Assembly: GCA_030248215.1 (NCBI GenBank)
Contig: JASANG010002783.1
Location: forward strand, 20,439-84,438
Reading direction: 5' to 3'
Length of the DNA: 64,000 nucleotides
Source of the DNA: Enoplolaimus lenunculus
Taxonomy: Eukaryota; Nematoda; Enoplea; Enoplida; Thoracostomopsidae
The position numbers were made by a program, and so were the translations under genes. Of this stretch, positions 23,940 through 36,504 are shown piece by piece (the stretch's first letter is position 1; every line of letters starts with the position of its first letter). The notes below the pieces were generated by a model that saw nothing but the letters and a program-made list of their open reading frames with translations, ran no database searches and was not told the DNA's origin.

Positions 23940-25355
23940 AGTTTTTTGGGAAGTAGTATCCATTAATGCACACAGTTTTGGCCACATTTCAAATTGGGCT
24001 CGCGTCTAATAAGACCCGTAGGACGGTGACGTTGTTCAAAAGAGCCACGAAAAAAATTTCACCAGGGACAAAGAAAGATGTCATACAGTTTATCAGTGGG
24101 ACGAAAGCTATCGCAAGAGCAGGGGCAAAGTTATTGTTTGACGGAGCGAAACTTCCGCGTCTGCTTTGCTATTTCCCGGCGGTAATAATGTAACCTCTAT
24201 GAAGAGTTTGGAGGGCTCAGCGCAGGTTTTGCATGGTTCTTAAAATACGGTCTATTTTGTTACTTTGTGGTCGAATAATAAAAGCTTGTATTGGCGCAAC
24301 TATTTACAGCTGAGTGAAATACATCATATGATTAACGTCAACTAGAAAGAAATGAGAGTGAACGTTTCGCTGCCAGGACATGAATAGAGATTTTAGAATT
24401 AGGTTGACTTTAGCTTCGTTCTAGTTTTAAGAATATTGTATCTCTGTGTAGCTAAATGTTGCGAATGGATTGAGCTTACATTCGAAAATGTAGGTCAGCA
24501 ATGGGAAATATATATCCCCTCTGAATTTTTTGATCGGGTCTAACATTTCGGGTTACGGCAACTTGTCTGCGTTTGCACAACCCGGGTAAAAGCTGGAGTG
24601 GGTATGTCAGCAATTTGCAGCCAAATTTACTATTTGCAATTTTTACTAAATATACGTCTTCGTTCAAAACTTGATGCTTTCTAACCGATCAGAAAACATT
24701 TACCATCATGAAAAGAGAATCGAAGTTTTTTAACTAAATTTATCAAGAAATTTTTGATTTACTAAAACTGCTATACCTTCTCAGTGGCTAATACTTTTCC
24801 TTCATCAAATTTATACAAATTATGTTATATTATATAATATATATTTATATAATATAGATATATATAATATAAATATGTATATATGTATATAAATATATAT
24901 AAATATTATATATTTATGCCACCTCAAAATTTGAAACGCCGGAGTTGCGCTGTAAATAATCAATTTTTAGCAGGGTCGCATACAAGCTTAAGCATCCGGA
25001 CATATCCCCTCCAGAAATCCATGGAGATAGAAAAACGACTTCGGGAGGGTTTTAAACACACTTTTAGATTCAAGAGGACTAAAAATATACTTTCACATAA
25101 GCTACGCTCCCTTTAAAAAGAAATCACAGCAACACCTCCTGTTTTTTAGTTTCAATAACCTAACCTCGTATGGTTCAATTTACCCGTTGCGTAGTGTGTG
25201 AGGTATATTTTTTGGGACAACCTAGGGTTAACCTAATTTAGCTTCAGTGCAAATAGCATTTTCCCAGAATCGATATAATTCACAGTTGGACAACACATTA
25301 TTTGGCATTCTAAATGCAAAATGAACATGGATCCACAAGAAAACCTTATATGATT
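23940..25355. other. Intergenic; AT microsatellite
   Basis: Nearly pure A/T block with TATATAATATA motifs at 24820-24917. Otherwise no feature. Confidence 0.5.
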
Positions 25356-25359
25356 ATTC

Positions 25360-25545
25360 ACCGGCGGATCAAAAAAAGGACATTCCGCACTAGGCCCTTC
25401 CAACAGGGATCAAAACTAAGATATTGGACTAAGGTTTAACACTAAAATTGTGTTCGGCTTCTCGTTTGCTTCGGTCATGAACTTTTGTCCACTATTATAT
25501 CTCGAGCGACGCCCGCTTATAAAAATTTCTGCATCCGCTACTGTG
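25360..25545. mobile_element. hAT-like MITE, CGGATC...GCATCCGCTACTG type
   Basis: Inner blocks AACACTAAAATTGTGTTCGG and CTTCTCGTTTGCTTCGGTC, right end TTCTGCATCCGCTACTG. Relatives at 26903-27075, 28770-28890 and 33640-33775. Confidence 0.5.
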
Positions 25546-26039
25546 TTTATTTGTTTATTTTACGCAACGTTATACACCCTATATTTGGATATATGGCGGT
25601 GGTACAAAGGCTTATAAAAATGTAGCAACTGTTCGGTATTTCGGTATTCCATGAATTCTACCGTTTTTTACTTCTTTGCATGGCTAATGAAATGTTTGGG
25701 TCACGACGCATGGGTGAGTCCACAGGGGTTCATCGGCTGCCTATGAATCCCCCATATTTATAAACTATAAACTAAAAAAATTTTGTCAGGTATTACCAAT
25801 GAAAAGTGCTTCGGGTTGTTGGACATGTGTCGAGTGCGTACGACAAAGCATCTATCCGTGCTGCTACTTGCTAAGGTTCGCCTCTTATGTTCCCAAATGT
25901 AATATTTCCTACGTTACTATTTCTGTTTTGTGGACGCCATCCTGGGATCCCCTGTAAATTTTTTTCTGGATCTCCCCATACTAAAGGGTCACTAACGTGG
26001 AACCTATTCAGCATAGATGAGTAACTAATTGCAAACTGT

Positions 26040-26260
26040 GTACGTGCAACATTTCAGGATACACCGGTGTTTAAAACGATTATCGCACGTGTACTCAGCA
26101 CAAAGTCTTCAACAACACGTAAGAGTCCTCTGGGGCGGCAACTTAAATCTACAGAGTGGTGACGGTAAACGTCTTCCAACTGAGAGCATGGCAGTTTAAA
26201 TTGTTGATTAAGAATAGATTTGTGAGATGAAATTGAAAATATTCATTCGGAAAAGGTTAA
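26040..26260 (+). mobile_element. Probable highly diverged TTAA element with tRNA-like core
   Basis: ACACGTAAGAGTCCTCTGGG, GTGGTGACGGTAAACG, then TGAAATTGAAAATATTCATT and AAAAGGTTAA at the right end follow the family order (compare 29222-29489). The left end is not recognisable. Confidence 0.4.
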
Positions 26261-26652
26261 TGATTAAACTTCATTTGTAATATGAAAAAATATGTGTATT
26301 TTTAGTTGTGCTTGAGTGAATATATCTTATATATTAAACCACTATCGTCTTAAATAGTTTATTTTTAAAATTAAAACTCGGTTTTGATAAATTTCATATT
26401 TTTAAATTTTGTTCGACGGTAAATTTTGTTCTATTCTTTGCTGAGTTTTACTACTTCCTTAGACTGAACTTTAAACTGATCGGTTAACGCTACGATAACC
26501 ACCCGAAACAAAAAGTATCGCAGGAAATTTGTTTTCTCTACGTTCGTGTCCATATAAGTATAAAAGTTGCGGAAATTGCGTTATTCCTTCTCGTGTCTTC
26601 TGTTATTCTGCAATGCCAAAGCAGACATGAGTGCAAGCTCCCAACAAACTCC

Positions 26653-26813
26653 AGGGGTGGTGAGTCCCAAACTTACGAGCGAAGCGAGCGAGAAACCAGA
26701 CGCGTTTTAAAACTTCGACGGTTTTGGTTTTAATCGGTTAGGGTAGGGGCCTCTTTAGGGGTGGGGGCCCCCTAATTGGAGGTTATGGGAGATGGCTGCA
26801 CCGGCCGTCTTAT
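26653..26813. mobile_element. hAT-like MITE, CTGCACCGGCC family
   Basis: CAGGGGTGGTGAGTCCC, AGCGAAGCGAGCGAGAAACC, GACGGTTTTGGTTTTAATCG, ending GGCTGCACCGGCC. Same block order as at 37685-37880 and 41911-42078. Confidence 0.65.
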
Positions 26814-26902
26814 TCTGCATTCTCGCAGTCAGGATCGTTACCACTGGCCTGGTAATGGGCGTACCGTGGTTTTCCTTTATGCAAATAGTTATGAGATATT
26901 TC

Positions 26903-27075
26903 CGTCAGTGGCGGATCTAGAAACTTGTAAAAAGGGGGCCACGTGAGATATAATAGCGGAAAACTCACTAGCGAAGCGAGCGAGAAGCCGAACGTCATTT
27001 TAGTTCTAAACCTTAATGTTAAATGTTGATTTTGATCTCTGGGGGGCTGGTAGGAATGCCCACCCCCTTGGACCC
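26903..27075. mobile_element. hAT-like MITE, CAGTGGCGGATCTAG type
   Basis: Left CAGTGGCGGATCTAGAAACT, inner AGCGAAGCGAGCGAGAAGCC, right TTGGACCCGCCAGAGG. Confidence 0.6.
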
Positions 27076-27179
27076 GCCAGAGGTTTCACATCCATGTTTA
27101 CAGCAAGATTCAGATTGCACGCAATACTCTAAATAATTAAGCATATTTCCATCTAAATCCATAAGGGGCTCAAGCAGCG

Positions 27180-27300
27180 AGTCCAAAAAGTTACAGTTCA
27201 GTTTAGGTTTTGTTTTAGACTTACCTTTATGCTTAGGTTTAGGCTTAGGAATAGGCTTAGACTAACGTTACGTACCTATATGTAACCATAACTGGCTCCG
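27180..27300. repeat. Telomere-like hexamer run
   Basis: TTATGCTTAGGTTTAGGCTT and AGGAATAGGCTTAGAC. Probably a worn telomere-like MITE without clear ends. Confidence 0.5.
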
Positions 27301-27559
27301 CTAATGTATAGTTTTATAAACAGGAAAAATTTTACAGCAGCGTTAGGTGGTATGACGCGGTGGTCCTATTATGCTTCGGTTTAGTTGCCTGAAATATAAA
27401 GGCATCAAAAACTAATACGTTTAAGGGACATTAATAGTACTTACAACCCGTAGGACCGTTTAGATAAATCTAATGTTCATTGATTGTACAGCGGGTGGCG
27501 TATCGAAAAATTTGGATTATAAGCGGACGGCTCCAAAAAACGACTCAAATATTCGTTTT

Positions 27560-27830
27560 CTAACCCTTTCTCACATGAATATTTTCTATTTTTCCTGAGA
27601 CCAACTTTTATGCTACGATTCGAACTCCACTGACTGGAGTGGGAGGCGTATACCATCACCACTCAGCTATAGGAGCTTGACGCTCGAGCACGAGGGGGCT
27701 CTCGGGTCTTGTGGTGATTCAGTACTATGTATACGTGTTGCAATTGTAAAACACAGTGCGAGATATACTATTTAACGTATATACACTGCGCTGAGTTTCC
27801 TACAGGCAACTCAATGTGAGAAGGGGTTAA
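27560..27830 (-). mobile_element. TTAA-flanked element with tRNA-like core, good copy
   Basis: Right TTAA at 27827-27830; the left is CTAA at 27560-27563. It is nearly identical to 19362-19632 along its whole length, including the GAGTTCGAA(G/T)C-type box B and the CTCCCAC loop. The close match of two copies 8 kb apart suggests fairly recent activity. Confidence 0.85.
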
Positions 27831-28458
27831 AATTAAATTGGCAAATCAGTAACAGTCTTTCAACAAAGCTATGACTCTAATTGAAAATAGTTTTTATTGA
27901 GGGGATCGCACTGCCGCGCCACTAACAATTGTTTGGTAGGCAGAGGAACATTTCTACAGGAGATATGTAAAGTTTCCTAGCATAGAGTTGTTTTAACGCT
28001 GTAAAACAACTTTTGGTCAAGGGGGTTAGGTAGGTATTTATGGGGGGGTTCGGCGTTCCCCACTTGTTGCGGCACTCAAGACGCCGCGGATTGTTCCCTT
28101 GCGGTACGCTCATCTATATTCATTGACTCTCGCCTGTGGCACAGCATGACTGTGCCATGAAATAATCTTATAATACATGAACGGCCCAACTTCTATGCTG
28201 GGTTGCAGGTCCCGGTTTTGAATATTGTCGGCAGGCACACACTCAAACAATATCATTCGGTTCCATTTATTCGGGTTTTTTCAGCTTAATTTTGTTGTTT
28301 CTCGGTGGTGAATATTATATTTGGGGTTGGTTTTGTTTTGCGAGTACTGTTTTATTATTTATGTTCAATCGAAAACATCGACATTCCGCTAACCAGCTCA
28401 ACATACTGGAAGACTGAACCATTTCAGGATGCCGTTTGTAGTTGATTTGGCCACATTT

Positions 28459-28622
28459 CGGGCCCGTAGCCAAGTGGGAGCCAGGAGGGCTCAGTCCCCT
28501 TTGGAAAAGTTTCGCCCCTCCCCCTACATTTTTCAACCTTGCTTGTAAGTGATTGAAAAGCTTTAAATGCCAATTCTGAAAATTTTTAGCCTCCCTAGCA
28601 AGGTGAGCTGGCTACAGGCCTG
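28459..28622. mobile_element. hAT-like MITE, GGCCCGTAGCCAG family, both ends present
   Basis: Left GGGCCCGTAGCCAAGTGGGA, right GGTGAGCTGGCTACAGGCCT. In between are CAACCTTGCTTGTAAGTGAT and TTCTGAAAATTTTTAGCCTC. Confidence 0.75.
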
Positions 28623-29221
28623 CCACACTTATAAGTGGCGCAAATCTAGTCTTAAGGCACAAAATTTTTTGAAGGCGCTTGTCCGAACTGTCGATTGTTG
28701 GGTTTTATGCCTATTCACTGGCTGATCATGGATAGCTATATCCAGTCCATGGCGTCCCAAACATTGAACAAAACATAAATTTTGTATTAAAAGTCAGTGC
28801 TTAACTTTTGTGCTCTGATTCTCGCTCTCAAGCTCTCGCTAGCTATTCTCATTATGATACATCAAACAGCTTCTTGTTACAAATTTTCGGGTCTACCACT
28901 AAGGAGGTTCTTATTCGTTATTAGTCTCTATGTGCAAGACGAATATAATCGGTGACCATGAAATTATTGACTAACGATATTCCCGTTAGCAGTGAAGAAA
29001 TTCTAAGATGAAGAAATCGCCAGCATAAGCCCCTTGGTTTGTTTCTGCCTTATTAGTGGTTCTATTTTGGTTACAAATCCCTGGCTACTATTTATAATGT
29101 ATTTTGGAGTGATTTTTAAGCTCCCCTTGCAATATGTCTGTGAGCACAATTACCGGCACGATCAGGCTTTGATTTGCACAAATTTTATGTAACACTTCTG
29201 TGCTAGAGTCAAATTACAATG

Positions 29222-29489
29222 ATAACCCTTTCAAGCATAGAGTATACTATGAGCAAATAAATACAATAATGTACGAGCAATACACACACTGTGAGCTGTG
29301 TTTAACATTTACATATACGCGCAGTGCAAAATCTCCACAAGACGTGAGAGCCTACTCGTGCTCGAGCGTCAAGCTCCTATAGCTCAGTGGTCATCGTAAA
29401 CGCGTCCCACCCGTAACACTTGGGATCGAATCTTACATTGAAATTGCATCTCATATGAAATTGAAAATATTCATTTGAGAATGGGTTAA
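29222..29489 (+). mobile_element. TTAA-type element with tRNA-like core, diverged plus-strand copy
   Basis: ATAA at 29222-29225, TTAA at 29486-29489, 268 bp. It keeps box A (TATAGCTCAGTGGTCATCG), loop GTCCCAC and GGGATCGAATC in the box B position. Its TATAGCTCAGTGG is closer to a true tRNA than in the younger copies. Confidence 0.7.
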
Positions 29490-30844
29490 TTAAAATCTTT
29501 TAGCCACCGATGCAATGAGTACAATCAAGAGTGCATTCTGTGTAGAAAAAATGTACCCAGCGCGCCTTGCGTTTTTGGCCGACCCACACTTTTTTGCAGT
29601 GCAGTGGTTGAATTAACGAAATTAAAGAGAAGATGCAAAAACAATGCATGACAACGAAAGACTCGCTTATATTCTTGACCTCATTATCATTTCGTCTTCT
29701 GTTTTGTGTGTTGTGTATCCAACCCGACCCCCTTGTTGAACTGAGGGGCTATGAACAAAATGCAACGAGCGCTGATACGTTGAGCGCCATGCATATTTCA
29801 AGAAGCTGCGCCCTCTTCTCTAAAGACTCATTATCGACCCTTGAGTCTTGGTACAATGTATCACTCGTGCATAATTGGACGGTCACAATCTGTTCATAAT
29901 GCATGCAACGCTAAGTGCAATAATTGTTAATCACTGCGCATTGTGTAATATATACTAGAAACCTACTTCTGCAGTCTCAACTGCAGTGCAACGGTAAATT
30001 ACCAGTTTCATTATCAAGAACATGTGTCGCGAGCAAAGTCAGCGAGATACCAAATGCTATTTTAATATTTAGTAATCAGGAACCTTACTATTTTTTCACC
30101 AAATTTTCCAATTTCTGGTACGCAAAACGTTCCGACTTCAAAAACAGGAGAGGCGACCCACATGCCACTCCCACACCGGCTGTTGCAACATTGTAAGCAG
30201 TCCATAAATTCATTTATGTAAAATTTTGTATTAAAAACTAAATTAAGCAGCAATACTTTACAAGCGTTCAATTACTGTGCAAATATGTATGTAGACTCAT
30301 TATCAACTTTTGATTTTACTCTAAAATTGTTTTTTTATATTTTGGTTAGTGGCAGATGGAAGCAGAACAATTCGAATATTTCAAACTAAAAGGCTACGAG
30401 TAACCGTTTGAAACAGAAAATAGTGCGGTCAGTCCGTCAGCCGATTTAACTCCTTTTGGCCTCAACTCTATATGTTGACACGTAAACTGCACGCAGTTAA
30501 AATCGAGTTATATTAAGATGCTGCAATTTCATACAGTTTTAACTATCAAAAATATGCCGCCAAGCTTACACTTTTCAACTGAGCAATTAAGGCATATTTC
30601 AGCAAAGAGTTGTGTCACAGGGTCGTACCCAGATAGATGACTAGGAGATCCACCCCCTCGATCCAAACACTCACTGTCAGGTAGAAGCACTACTTAATCA
30701 ATCGTGATGTGCCGGTTGTATTTTAAAGACCAGGGGTATAAGTCAATATTCGGCTGCACTAAAATAGTTGCCGGCTAATTTTAAATTTCTGGGCGTACCA
30801 CATATGCGTCAAATAGGTTTCCGTAATCGCACCCACCCAACTGA
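29490..30844. other. Intergenic, nothing recognised
   Basis: Frames of 88-90 codons at 29633-29899 and 29924-30196 show no motif and no splice context that I trust. Confidence 0.4.
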
Positions 30845-31022
30845 CGGTCCATGTTGCTTTAAAGGGCGTCCAGGTTTCAGCTGGGTTTATAAAAGAGTAA
30901 GTTTACATTCTAGATTACATTTTTTGCTTAGGCTTAGGAACACATTCTTGCAACGCTTAGGCTTAGGCTTAGGCATAGGAATACGCTTAATCTACTGTTA
31001 CGCCCCCTTAAAGTAACATTGG
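30845..31022. mobile_element. Telomere-like MITE with the cleanest (TTAGGC)n run
   Basis: CGGTCCATGTTGCTTTAAAG at left, ACGCCCCCTTAAAGTAACAT at right. At about 30951-30973 it has CTTAGGCTTAGGCTTAGGCA, three perfect adjacent nematode-type telomere hexamers. Confidence 0.75.
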
Positions 31023-32109
31023 TAAAACCGTCGCTCGAATGAAATTGCAACGAACGACACAGTTACGCAAGCAGGTTTACCGCAATGAACAAAGCTAGTA
31101 ATTATATGTATTCGTTATTGTTTCACAACCGCAAAACAAACGCCATATTTGACCTAGAAGGCATTTTTTAAAAGATTAATTATTATTTCACTGGAGATTG
31201 TACTTAAAGTTTGGCATAAACGTAGTTTTTTTGCTTTCGAACAAGACAGTTTTTGAGATCGAAACAAATTCGCTACGGTATTGGTGAAACGGAAATGTTT
31301 TCTACTGAGAGCAGGTTTAAAATCTAATGGTTTGGTTTCTTTTTTAGTATTAAGTTGGTTTAATTAGGTATGTCTGGTTTTCGACACGTAGTTTATTTCT
31401 TTTGCAGACGTTTAGCGCGGTATCGTAATGTTAAAAAAAGGAATGGTATTTTATATAAATGTAATGTTTAGCCAAAGTTGTTATCGGTATACATTTTGCT
31501 AAATTGTGCTGTCTTTATATTTTCGGTTGTGTCTGGTTTATAACTCAATTACCAAGGTTTTATTATTTCGAATAAAAAGTTTTTTTTGTTTTTTTAGTTT
31601 TAAAATTTTTTCAGTTGGTTAACCCTCAGGCTCAGTCTTTGGCTTAGGTTGAAGCTTAGGCAAAGGATTAGACAAATGATTAGGCATAGTGCTAAGATGT
31701 AGGTTAGCGCTTTCCTAAACATCAGCCTGGACCTGAGTCGGAATTGAACGGCAATCTTGTACGCTTTACTTTCTTAATTTCACAATCTTAGGCTTAAGAT
31801 CAGGCATAGGTTGACTCTTAAGCTTCCGTTTCGAAAAAGGTTTACCTAAGTCAAAGCCTAAATTTAAACCTTTGATTAAGATATTACCGAAGCTTAACCG
31901 TGAGCCTTAACCCTAAATGCACGGCGAATGTGTACAAAAGCGTTAACCTGGTGTACAAAGATTCAATCTTGCAATTCGATCTGACATACTTTTCTGGTTC
32001 GAAATCTTAGCTTTTTTCAACGCTCGTTACGTGAGTACCACTTATTTCTTGCGATCACAGACGTGTTGAACCTGTACTTTATTTGGTTAAAAGCCGAGAT
32101 ATTTGAAAC
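31023..32109. other. Intergenic with scattered telomere-like hexamers
   Basis: TTAGGCTTA-like and GCCTAAA-like pieces at 31625-31915 in both senses, too worn to bound. The rest is AT-rich and plain. Confidence 0.45.
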
Positions 32110-32206
32110 TTGCCAAATGTTTCGTTAAAACAACAACGCAATGCGTGACTTTCAAACGCTGTATCAAGTCACTCATTGAGCTGTTGTTTTAACGAAAATT
32201 TGGCAA
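32110..32206. repeat. Imperfect long hairpin
   Basis: The left arm TTGCCAAATGTTTCGTTAAA pairs with the right arm TTTAACGAAAATTTGGCAA (outer 25 bp, one indel). The inner AATGCGTGACTT pairs with AAGTCACTCATT, so the stem reaches about 39-42 nt per arm with a short loop. A small fold-back element is the simplest reading. Confidence 0.75.
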
Positions 32207-32544
32207 ATGGTTAAACATTGGTTTTGGTTAAAAGAAAGACGGAGAGGTTTTTAGCGAAGCCAAATTTTACAGCGGCAGCGGACAAGTGTCTGAGACCATG
32301 ACCGCAGTTGCGGATCGGGAATTTTACGGTGAGAAATGATAATTTTTGTGTTTTCAGTTTGTATACACAACAGTTTTATAGCAAAAGTTTCACAATTTTA
32401 AAACTGATTAATATCGTGCCAAAGGTGCAAAAAAATTTTGAATTTGAGTTACAACCTGGCCGTATGTTTAGCTTGCTTGGCTTGAAAAACCACATTTTGA
32501 GCTTCAAATAAACCACTTGTACCGTCAAATTTGTAACACCGAAA

Positions 32545-33038
32545 GGTTGATGGGAGATGCATCTCCCGTCACTCCGTTCTGCATCTGCCACTGCATGACA
32601 CATATCTCCCATCACTCCGTTCTGCATCTGCCACTGCATGACCCATATCTCCCATCACTCCGTTCTGCATCTGCCACTGCATGACTCATATCTCCCATCA
32701 CACCGTTCTGCATCTGCCACTGCATGACCCATATCTCCCATCACTCCGTTCTGCATCTGCCACTGCATGACCCATATCTCCCATCACTCCGTTCTGCATC
32801 TGCCACTGCATGACTCATATCTCCCATCACACCGTTCTGCATCTGCCACTGCATGACCCATATCTCCCATCACTCCGTTCTGCATCTGCCACTGCATGAC
32901 TCATATCTCCCATCACACCGTTCTGCATCTGCCACTGCATGACCCATATCTCCCATCACACCGTTCTGCATCTGCCACTGCATGACCCATATCTCCCATC
33001 ACACCGTTCTGCATCTGCCACTGCATGACCCATATCTC
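32545..33038. repeat. 43-bp minisatellite, about 11.5 copies
   Basis: The unit includes CATATCTCCCATCACTCCGT and CTGCATCTGCCACTGCATGA. Two variable sites are linked: units with GACTC upstream carry CACACC, while most GACCC units carry CACTCC. The array opens at the palindrome GGGAGATGCATCTCCC. Frames through it on the minus strand are by-products of the repeat. Confidence 0.93.
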
Positions 33039-34392
33039 TAAAGCTGCTACACTTCCGTGTACGATAAGTGTAAAAAGATACGTTTTGTGACACAATTTTA
33101 CGGTTTAAAATCATAAAAGTTTCTTATTTTTGTTATGTAGGCATTTGTTGATCCAATGGTGGCGACCGTCGCCTAGGCTCCCCACCCAGGAAACAAAACC
33201 GAAATTTTATTTATTAAGGTCGTCATTTTAAAAGTTTAAGGGGTTCGTTTTTAGGTTTTTTCCTATATGTAACGGGGGGTACTCGATCACACATTAATCA
33301 TTACACTAAACCTTGCTGTTCGTCAATATTTTGTAAGGTTTCAGGCACCCGTTTGTAAAACAGTTGCTTTATGTTTCAGTCTTTTTTTTCTATTTCTAAA
33401 TATGTTTTTGTTTTACTTTATATTTGTTTTTATTTGCAGTTTGGAGCTTATCGATCGGAAGGCCAAGGGGTCCACGTCTCTCAATCCAATTTGTTCTGCC
33501 GGGTTACGGCACTGCCCGGTTGTGTAATCGTTAATGATCTACCAATTCTATTTTCACAACCAATATTTCAGTCGTTTCTGGTTTCGGCTTTCGCCAATTA
33601 AGACTTGTGTGTAAGCATGCCGGTTTTTTAAACATACATTCAGTGGCAGATCCGAAAATTTCTACAGGTCAAAACCCGATGTCTAAAAGTAAAAGCTCGC
33701 CAGCGAGAGCCCAACCCCAATTTTAGTACGAAAATTTTAGCATAAATGCTTTTGTTTCGATCCCTGTTACGGGGTGGTATCATTTGGCTGCCCTCTTATG
33801 TCCATTTTATTTCTTTTATATTTATTATTAATAAATACAAATTTCGATATATTTCTTTGAAATTTTATAACACATTACCGCCATATCGTACGCATTTTTA
33901 CAAGGATTCGTACAATTTTCTAGCAATTTTTTTCACATCGTAGCCCTGGTGGTATCACTGGAGTTACCAAGCGCAACACACAAACACGGTTAATGTTTAC
34001 CGTACATTTCATCCAAAAACAGTAGTGTGGACTGCAGCTGTTTTGCTTGTGCGTTTGCCTCAGTTGGTAAAACGCTTGCAAAAAAAATGCAATGAGGTGT
34101 TTTAACTAGGAACTGAACCGTTCTTATCCTTTTAAAGATTGTTTTTATATGTGATCGATATTATGTTTGGGTGGGCGCACAATGTTAAGATGTTTTATTT
34201 TGACACGACGCTAGCCAAAAGGGCATAGGTGAAATGTAACATTGTTCCTATTTTTAGTCGTCCGAAATTTTGGCAACCCCAAGCGACATAATCATTGTTT
34301 TATTGTTGAGCAGAAGAATTTAAGGCGTTATCATAATGTTGTGATTTGTGAGCTATTTGCATAAATAGCTTGTGCTAAGTTTATTAAATGAA
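33039..34392. other. Intergenic
   Basis: A GC-richer block at 33440-33600 follows TTTGCAG and stays open for about 50 codons (QFGAYRSEGQGVHVSQSN), but no family is recognised. A hAT-like fragment is at 33640-33775. Confidence 0.35.
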
Positions 34393-35911
34393 AGTTTACC
34401 ACATTTTTAACATTTACAATGAAACAGTATCAAATGACTAGATCGAATAAGTCGACGATACTGAGCATGTTTGATTGTAAATGTTAGAATGTCGTAAATT
34501 TTGATTTAGGAAATTTAGCAGAAACGTGCTGTGTTAAGTTTCCTAAATCAAAGTTTACGATATTGTAACATTTACAGTCAAATATTATCCATCGACTAGA
34601 TCGAGTAAGTCGGCGATACTGAGCATGTTTGATTTTAAATGTTAAAATATCGCAAATTTTGATTTAGGAACTTCTGCAGAAACGTGCTGTGTTAAGTTTC
34701 CTAAATCAAAGTTTACGATATTGTAACATTTACAGTCAAATATTATCAGTCGACGAGATCGAGTAAGTCGACGATACTGAGCATGTTTGATTTTAAATGT
34801 TAGAATATCGCAAATTTTGATTTAGGAAATTCTGCAGAAACGTGCTGTGTTAAGTTTCCTAAATCAAAGTTTACGATATTGTAACATTTACAGTCAAATA
34901 TTATCAGTCGACTAGATCAAGTGTGTCGACGGACGATACTGAGCATGTTTGATTGTAAATGTTAGAATATCGCAAATTTTGATTTAGGAAATTTAGCAGA
35001 AACGTGCTGTATTAAGTTTCCTAAATCAAAGTTTACGATATAGTAACATTTACAGTCAAATATTATCCATCGACTAGATCGAGTAAGTCGACGATACTGA
35101 GCATGTTTGATTTTAAATGTTAGAATGTCGTAAATTTTGATTTAGGAAATTTAGCAGAAACGTGCTGTATTAAGTTTCCTAAATCAAAGTTTACGATATA
35201 GTAACATTTACAGTCAAACATTATCATTCGACGAGATCGAGTAAGTCGACGATACTGAGCATGTTTGATTGTAAATGTTAGAATATCGCAAATTTTGATT
35301 TAGGAAATTTAGCAGAAACGTGCTGTATTAAGTTTCCTAAATCAAAGTTTACGATATAGTAACATTTACAGTCAAACATTATCATTCGACGAGATCGAGT
35401 AAGTCGACGATACTGAGCATGTTTGATTGTAAATGTTAGAATATCGCAAATTTTGATTTAGGAAATTTAGCAGAAACGTGCTGTATTAACTTTCCTAAAT
35501 CAAAGTTTACGATATAGTAACATTTACAGTCAAACATTATCATTCGACGAGATCGAGTAAGTCGACGATACTGAGCATGTTTGATTGTAAATGTTAGAAT
35601 ATCGCAAATTTTGATTTAGGAAATTTAGCAGAAACGTGCTGTATTAAGTTTCCTAAATCAAAGTTTACGATATAGTAACATTTACAGTCAAACATTATCA
35701 TTCGACGAGATCGAGTAAGTCGACGATACTGAGCATGTTTGATTGTAAATGTTAGAATATCGCAAATTTTGATTTAGGAAATTTAGCAGAAACGTGCGGT
35801 ATTAAGTTTCCTAAATCAAAGTTTACGATATAGTAACATTTACAGTCAAACATTATCATTCGACGAGATCGAGTAAGTCGACGATACTGAGCATGTTTGA
35901 TTGTAAATGTT
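34393..35911. repeat. 158-bp fold-back satellite, about 9.6 units
   Basis: Successive AAGTTTACGATAT starts at 34551, 34709, 34867, 35029, 35187, 35345, 35503, 35661 and 35819 give a 158-bp period, with one 162-bp unit. Each unit is two inverted repeats: TTTGATTTAGGAAA with TTTCCTAAATCAAA, and GTAACATTTACAGTCAAACA with TGTTTGATTGTAAATGTTA. The whole array can therefore fold as a chain of hairpins. The left units differ most and the right five are nearly identical. No coding potential. Confidence 0.93.
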
Positions 35912-36504
35912 GCGGAAATTTTGGCAGCTGCGATCTGACAAATTTTGGTTTTGTCTTTGGGCCAAAAAATTGAAACATCAACAGAAGGTTGCGTACTTTT
36001 GTAGTTCAAAATAAGTAATTATAATCAGCAAAACTAAAATTTTAATTCCAGACCTGATTTTGATTCCGGCAAAAACATTAAATTCCTACTTGGATTCCGA
36101 CTAAATGTTTGTTCCTTTTGGAACCCTGCTACCAATCTCAACTCCATGGCTATCGAAAACTAAAACTTTATAGTCTTTGTGTGGTAAATATTACGGTTTT
36201 GGTATCTTTGTATGAGCTCAGTGCGGGCTGTCTAAGCATGTTTTAAAGTTTGGCATAATATAATTCAAATAGTTTTTGTATCATTTCGAAACTAGGTATA
36301 CTATGGTATGTAGCAAACAATCTAAGCTCAGTGGTAGTAGTTTTAAATAATTTATCGAGGTTTGGATAACGATTTGTTTCGGTTCGAAATGTATTAATAT
36401 TTATATTCGTCGTAGAGATAACTTAAAAATGAAACTGACAGTACTGCGTGGCTGCTGCTTAAACGAGATAAAGGGACTAACTTGATTCTTACCCATAGCC
36501 AAAT
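35912..36504. other. Intergenic, nothing recognised
   Basis: Unique-looking AT-rich DNA after the satellite. Confidence 0.4.

Noticed and set aside
30951-30973. (TTAGGC)n as a true chromosome end or fusion point
   Set aside because: Only three perfect hexamers, inside a dispersed short transposon family. Not a telomere.
32545-33038. CRISPR-like array
   Set aside because: The repeats are directly adjacent 43-bp units with no unique spacers, in an intron-bearing animal genome. It is a minisatellite.
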